From: Odoribacter sp.
GTDB lineage: Bacteria; Bacteroidota; Bacteroidia; Bacteroidales; Muribaculaceae
Reading direction: 5' to 3'
NCBI GenBank assembly: GCA_023663145.1
Contig: JAMPHZ010000009.1
Span: 21,681-85,680 of the forward strand
Length of the DNA: 64,000 bases
Made by a program: the position numbers and the translations under genes
Part shown: piece after piece, positions 62,732-64,000 of the stretch
How positions within the stretch are numbered: position 1 is the first letter of the stretch
How the letters are laid out: every line of letters starts with the position of its first letter
Notes under the pieces: generated by a model
Seen by the model: only the letters and a program-made list of their open reading frames with translations
What the model was told of the DNA's origin: nothing
Database searches by the model: none

Positions 62732-62814
62732 GCTATGTTTTCGCCGCTGTAAACAGCTAATTTACAATACTTTAATTTACTCCTTTCCCTTGCGTACAAG
62801 GTGATGCGCAAGGT

Positions 62815-63336
62815 TTACTTTTTCCGCTTCGGAAGCAGCCCATTAAGCCGCTCAATCTCTGCCCTTAACTCTCTATTTTCTTTCTCCAAAGCATCTGCCT
62901 TCTCCTGTGATTTTTTCAGTAAAGAAACCAAGTCGGCAAAGGCATCTGTTTCTTTGGTGTTCGATATCGGAGCTAATGATTTTCTTATTTCATTTTCCTC
63001 TATCTCCAATATTCGTTTAATCTCGGTTGGCGAGAGCTTCTTCCCAAATTCGTTTAGCAGCACTTGACCTCCTGGTGAATTGACTATCGAGTTTTTCACA
63101 TCTTCGACAGAGCCAAATGTTTGCTCGGGTGGGTCAGATAAATAATCAGATATATTATCCACATTAAACTCTCGCGCCAAAGCATCAAGTAGAGCCGGAG
63201 GTGCTGACCGTTTCCCATGTTCAATAGCTGACAGAAAACTTTGAGGACGACCAAACCGTTCCGCAAGCTCCTTTTGAGAAACTTTATGGTCGGCTCTAAA
63301 CGTCCTTAAATCAAATATTTGTCCTTTGGGGCGCAT
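62815..63336 (-). CDS. XRE-family repressor with C-terminal coiled coil
   Basis: A 173-residue cytosolic DNA-binding protein. The helix-turn-helix is at ~10-60 (LRTFRADHKVSQKELAERFGRPQSFLSAIEHGKRSAPPALLDALAREF), where the XRE pattern and the IEHGKR recognition region are clear. The middle is ordinary, and ~130-170 is a coiled coil (SLLKKSQEKADALEKENRELRAEIERLNGLLPKRKK), probably for dimer or partner binding. No peptidase (S24) domain is present, so LexA-like self-cleavage is not expected. It is divergent from small HTH genes, like the repressor of an integrated element's switch. A full promoter lies ~120 bases upstream. Confidence 0.88.
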   Translation of the reverse strand: MRPKGQIFDLRTFRADHKVSQKELAERFGRPQSFLSAIEHGKRSAPPALLDALAREFNVDNISDYLSDPPEQTFGSVEDVKNSIVNSPGGQVLLNEFGKKLSPTEIKRILEIEENEIRKSLAPISNTKETDAFADLVSLLKKSQEKADALEKENRELRAEIERLNGLLPKRKK

Positions 63337-63388
63337 ATTTTAACAAATTTTTCTGCGTTTTAGTGGATAATATATGCAATAAAAGACT

Positions 63389-63396
63389 TAACTTTG
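63389..63396 (+). promoter_or_regulatory. -7 element of the rightward HTH genes
   Basis: TAACTTTG on the plus strand, in the repressor/HTH gap. No TTG box; weak promoter, possibly repressor-controlled. Confidence 0.45.
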
Positions 63397-63454
63397 TGGT
63401 TATATTATGCACATCAAGCGTTGTAGTCTTTTGTTGCTTTGCTTTATCTGAATA

Positions 63455-63485
63455 CAAAGTTACTACTTCTTCTTGATATAAGCAA
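63455..63485 (-). promoter_or_regulatory. Promoter of the XRE repressor gene
   Basis: Minus strand TTG (63485-63483), 20-bp spacer, TAACTTTG (63462-63455). Its transcript crosses the rightward -7 element, so the two promoters face each other. Confidence 0.65.
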
Positions 63486-63513
63486 ATATTTACCCACTAA
63501 ATTTTTCCTTATA

Positions 63514-63744
63514 ATGGATAAACGAAAAATATCACTCGCCGACCTGTACAAGGAGAAGATGCAACAACTCTCTCCCGGTCGACAGCTCATTCAAGACCTT
63601 ATGGACGCAACTGGACGTTCAGAGGTTACTGTAAGGTTATGGATAAGCGGCAAATTCAAGCCCGAGCCAATAATACAGAATATCATAGCAGACACTCTCG
63701 ATGTTGATGCCGCTTCATTATTCCCAACCAATGAACATAAGTAA
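63514..63744 (+). CDS. Small HTH-type protein (phage/ICE control region)
   Basis: A 76-residue cytosolic protein. I use the ATG at 63514 (MDKRKISLADLYKEK) since the frame start at 63439 lies within the promoter region. LIQDLMDATGRSEVTVRLWISGKFKPEPIIQNIIADTL reads as a helix-turn-helix with turn GRSEVTVRLWISG. It is the first rightward gene opposite the XRE repressor, where integrated elements commonly place a Cro-like or early regulator. The family cannot be named with certainty. Confidence 0.75.
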   Translation: MDKRKISLADLYKEKMQQLSPGRQLIQDLMDATGRSEVTVRLWISGKFKPEPIIQNIIADTLDVDAASLFPTNEHK

Positions 63745-63747
63745 GTT

Positions 63748-63945
63748 ATGGTAACTGAACAACCCAATGTGCAGCCTAACTCTCGTTACACTGTAACTGA
63801 AACCTGCAAATTGCTCGGCATACATCGCAACAGTCTATTGAAATACACAAAATCCGGTCGCATTAAATCGGGAGTACGTAAATCGACTGCAAAGAAATTT
63901 TACCTCGGTAGTGAGATAATTAGTTTTTGGAACAAGCAAATCTGA
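63748..63945 (+). CDS. Excisionase-like HTH_17 protein
   Basis: A 65-residue protein dominated by a MerR/excisionase-like winged helix: RYTVTETCKLLGIHRNSLLKYTKSGRIKSGVRKSTAKKFYLGSEII. The LLGIHRNSLLKYTKSGRI pattern is typical of HTH_17 proteins encoded by Bacteroidetes mobile elements, including excisionases of tRNA-targeted elements. It starts three bases after the previous stop, so both small genes are one operon. A role in excision or early transcription is plausible but not shown. Confidence 0.8.
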   Translation: MVTEQPNVQPNSRYTVTETCKLLGIHRNSLLKYTKSGRIKSGVRKSTAKKFYLGSEIISFWNKQI

Positions 63946-63947
63946 AT

Positions 63948-64000
63948 ATGAACACAAACAACGATATAAAGCATAGGGAGGCAGGGCAGCTCAATGCCTT
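63948..64000 (+). CDS. Start of an unidentified gene cut by the window edge
   Basis: An ATG at 63948, two bases after the previous stop, opens a frame (MNTNNDIKHREAGQLNAL) that is still open at the edge. Position and spacing suggest the third gene of the same operon. Only 17 full codons are visible, so no family call is possible. Confidence 0.4.
   Translation, partial: MNTNNDIKHREAGQLNA

Larger units (their letters stand above)
62732..64000. mobile_element. Left end of an integrated element (tRNA-targeted), continuing past the window
   Basis: From the tRNA scar rightward the gene content changes from chromosomal to a compact control region: a leftward XRE-type repressor and rightward small HTH proteins. 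TAATTTAC direct repeats (62758-62765 and 62773-62780) and a GCTGTAAACAGC inverted repeat (62746-62757) next to the scar could be recombinase binding sites. No integrase lies in the window. Whether it is a prophage or a conjugative element cannot be told. Confidence 0.65.

Noticed and set aside
62801..63067. 88-aa plus-strand ORF rich in Ser/Phe
   Set aside because: It lies antisense to the coiled-coil half of the XRE repressor, whose coding evidence is much stronger.

Overview
The window looks like chromosomal DNA of an anaerobic gut Bacteroidales, most likely of the Muribaculaceae (S24-7) type. This rests on gene content and signals: housekeeping promoters of the Bacteroidetes form (TTG, about 20 bp, TAnnTTTG), an rpsF-rpsR-rplI operon with no ssb, glutamine synthetase type III, class III fructose-bisphosphatase, the two-subunit methylmalonyl-CoA mutase, DUF4493/PCMD lipoproteins, a type IX secretion tail, and many ECF sigma factors beside outer-membrane barrels. 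Family-level placement is inference; no rRNA is present.

Layout. 1-2.7 kb: end of feoB, an AGCS amino-acid symporter and an MraY/WecA-like phosphosugar transferase. 2.8-4.6 kb: hisS and a small LEA-like helical protein. 4.7-17 kb: a TonB-dependent receptor, then an operon of three DUF4493 surface lipoproteins (two with a PCMD tail), a 51-aa ORF and a secreted GH81 beta-1,3-glucanase; the lipoproteins and GH81 look like a non-SusCD glycan module. 17.3-24.7 kb: a TSCPD protein, a YczE/YitT-type membrane protein, and a glnN-purF-M13 peptidase operon with a possible attenuator in its leader. 24.7-28.7 kb: a gene-poor stretch with a possible ORF remnant, then an ECF sigma / membrane protein / small secreted protein / outer-membrane barrel cassette. 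29-32 kb: tRNA-Ser(UGA), a GT4 glycosyltransferase and an ECF sigma / anti-sigma-like / DUF4252 operon. 32-37 kb: gmk-nadD-DUF5063-M18 peptidase, a uracil-DNA-glycosylase-fold protein, efp and a YqgE/AlgH protein. 37.6-41.6 kb: mutA-mutB. 41.7-47.4 kb: a TonB-dependent receptor and a dusB-DUF2807-flippase operon. 47.4-54.4 kb: an AddB-like nuclease, hemW, an AlkZ-like protein and fbp. 54.5-57 kb: ribosomal proteins, a flavin reductase and tag. 57.1-62.5 kb: two consecutive ECF sigma units, the second ending in an outer-membrane barrel. 62.6-64 kb: the 3' part of a CAT-anticodon tRNA gene with its own terminator, which I read as an attachment-site scar, followed by a divergent repressor/HTH control region of an integrated element that runs off the window.

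The two signals most worth following are (i) the repeated ECF sigma / membrane protein / outer-membrane barrel cassettes, which lack recognisable FecR domains yet look like surface-sensing units, and (ii) the tRNA-associated boundary of an integrative element at about 62.7 kb. Family names come from reading the translations; no database search was run.
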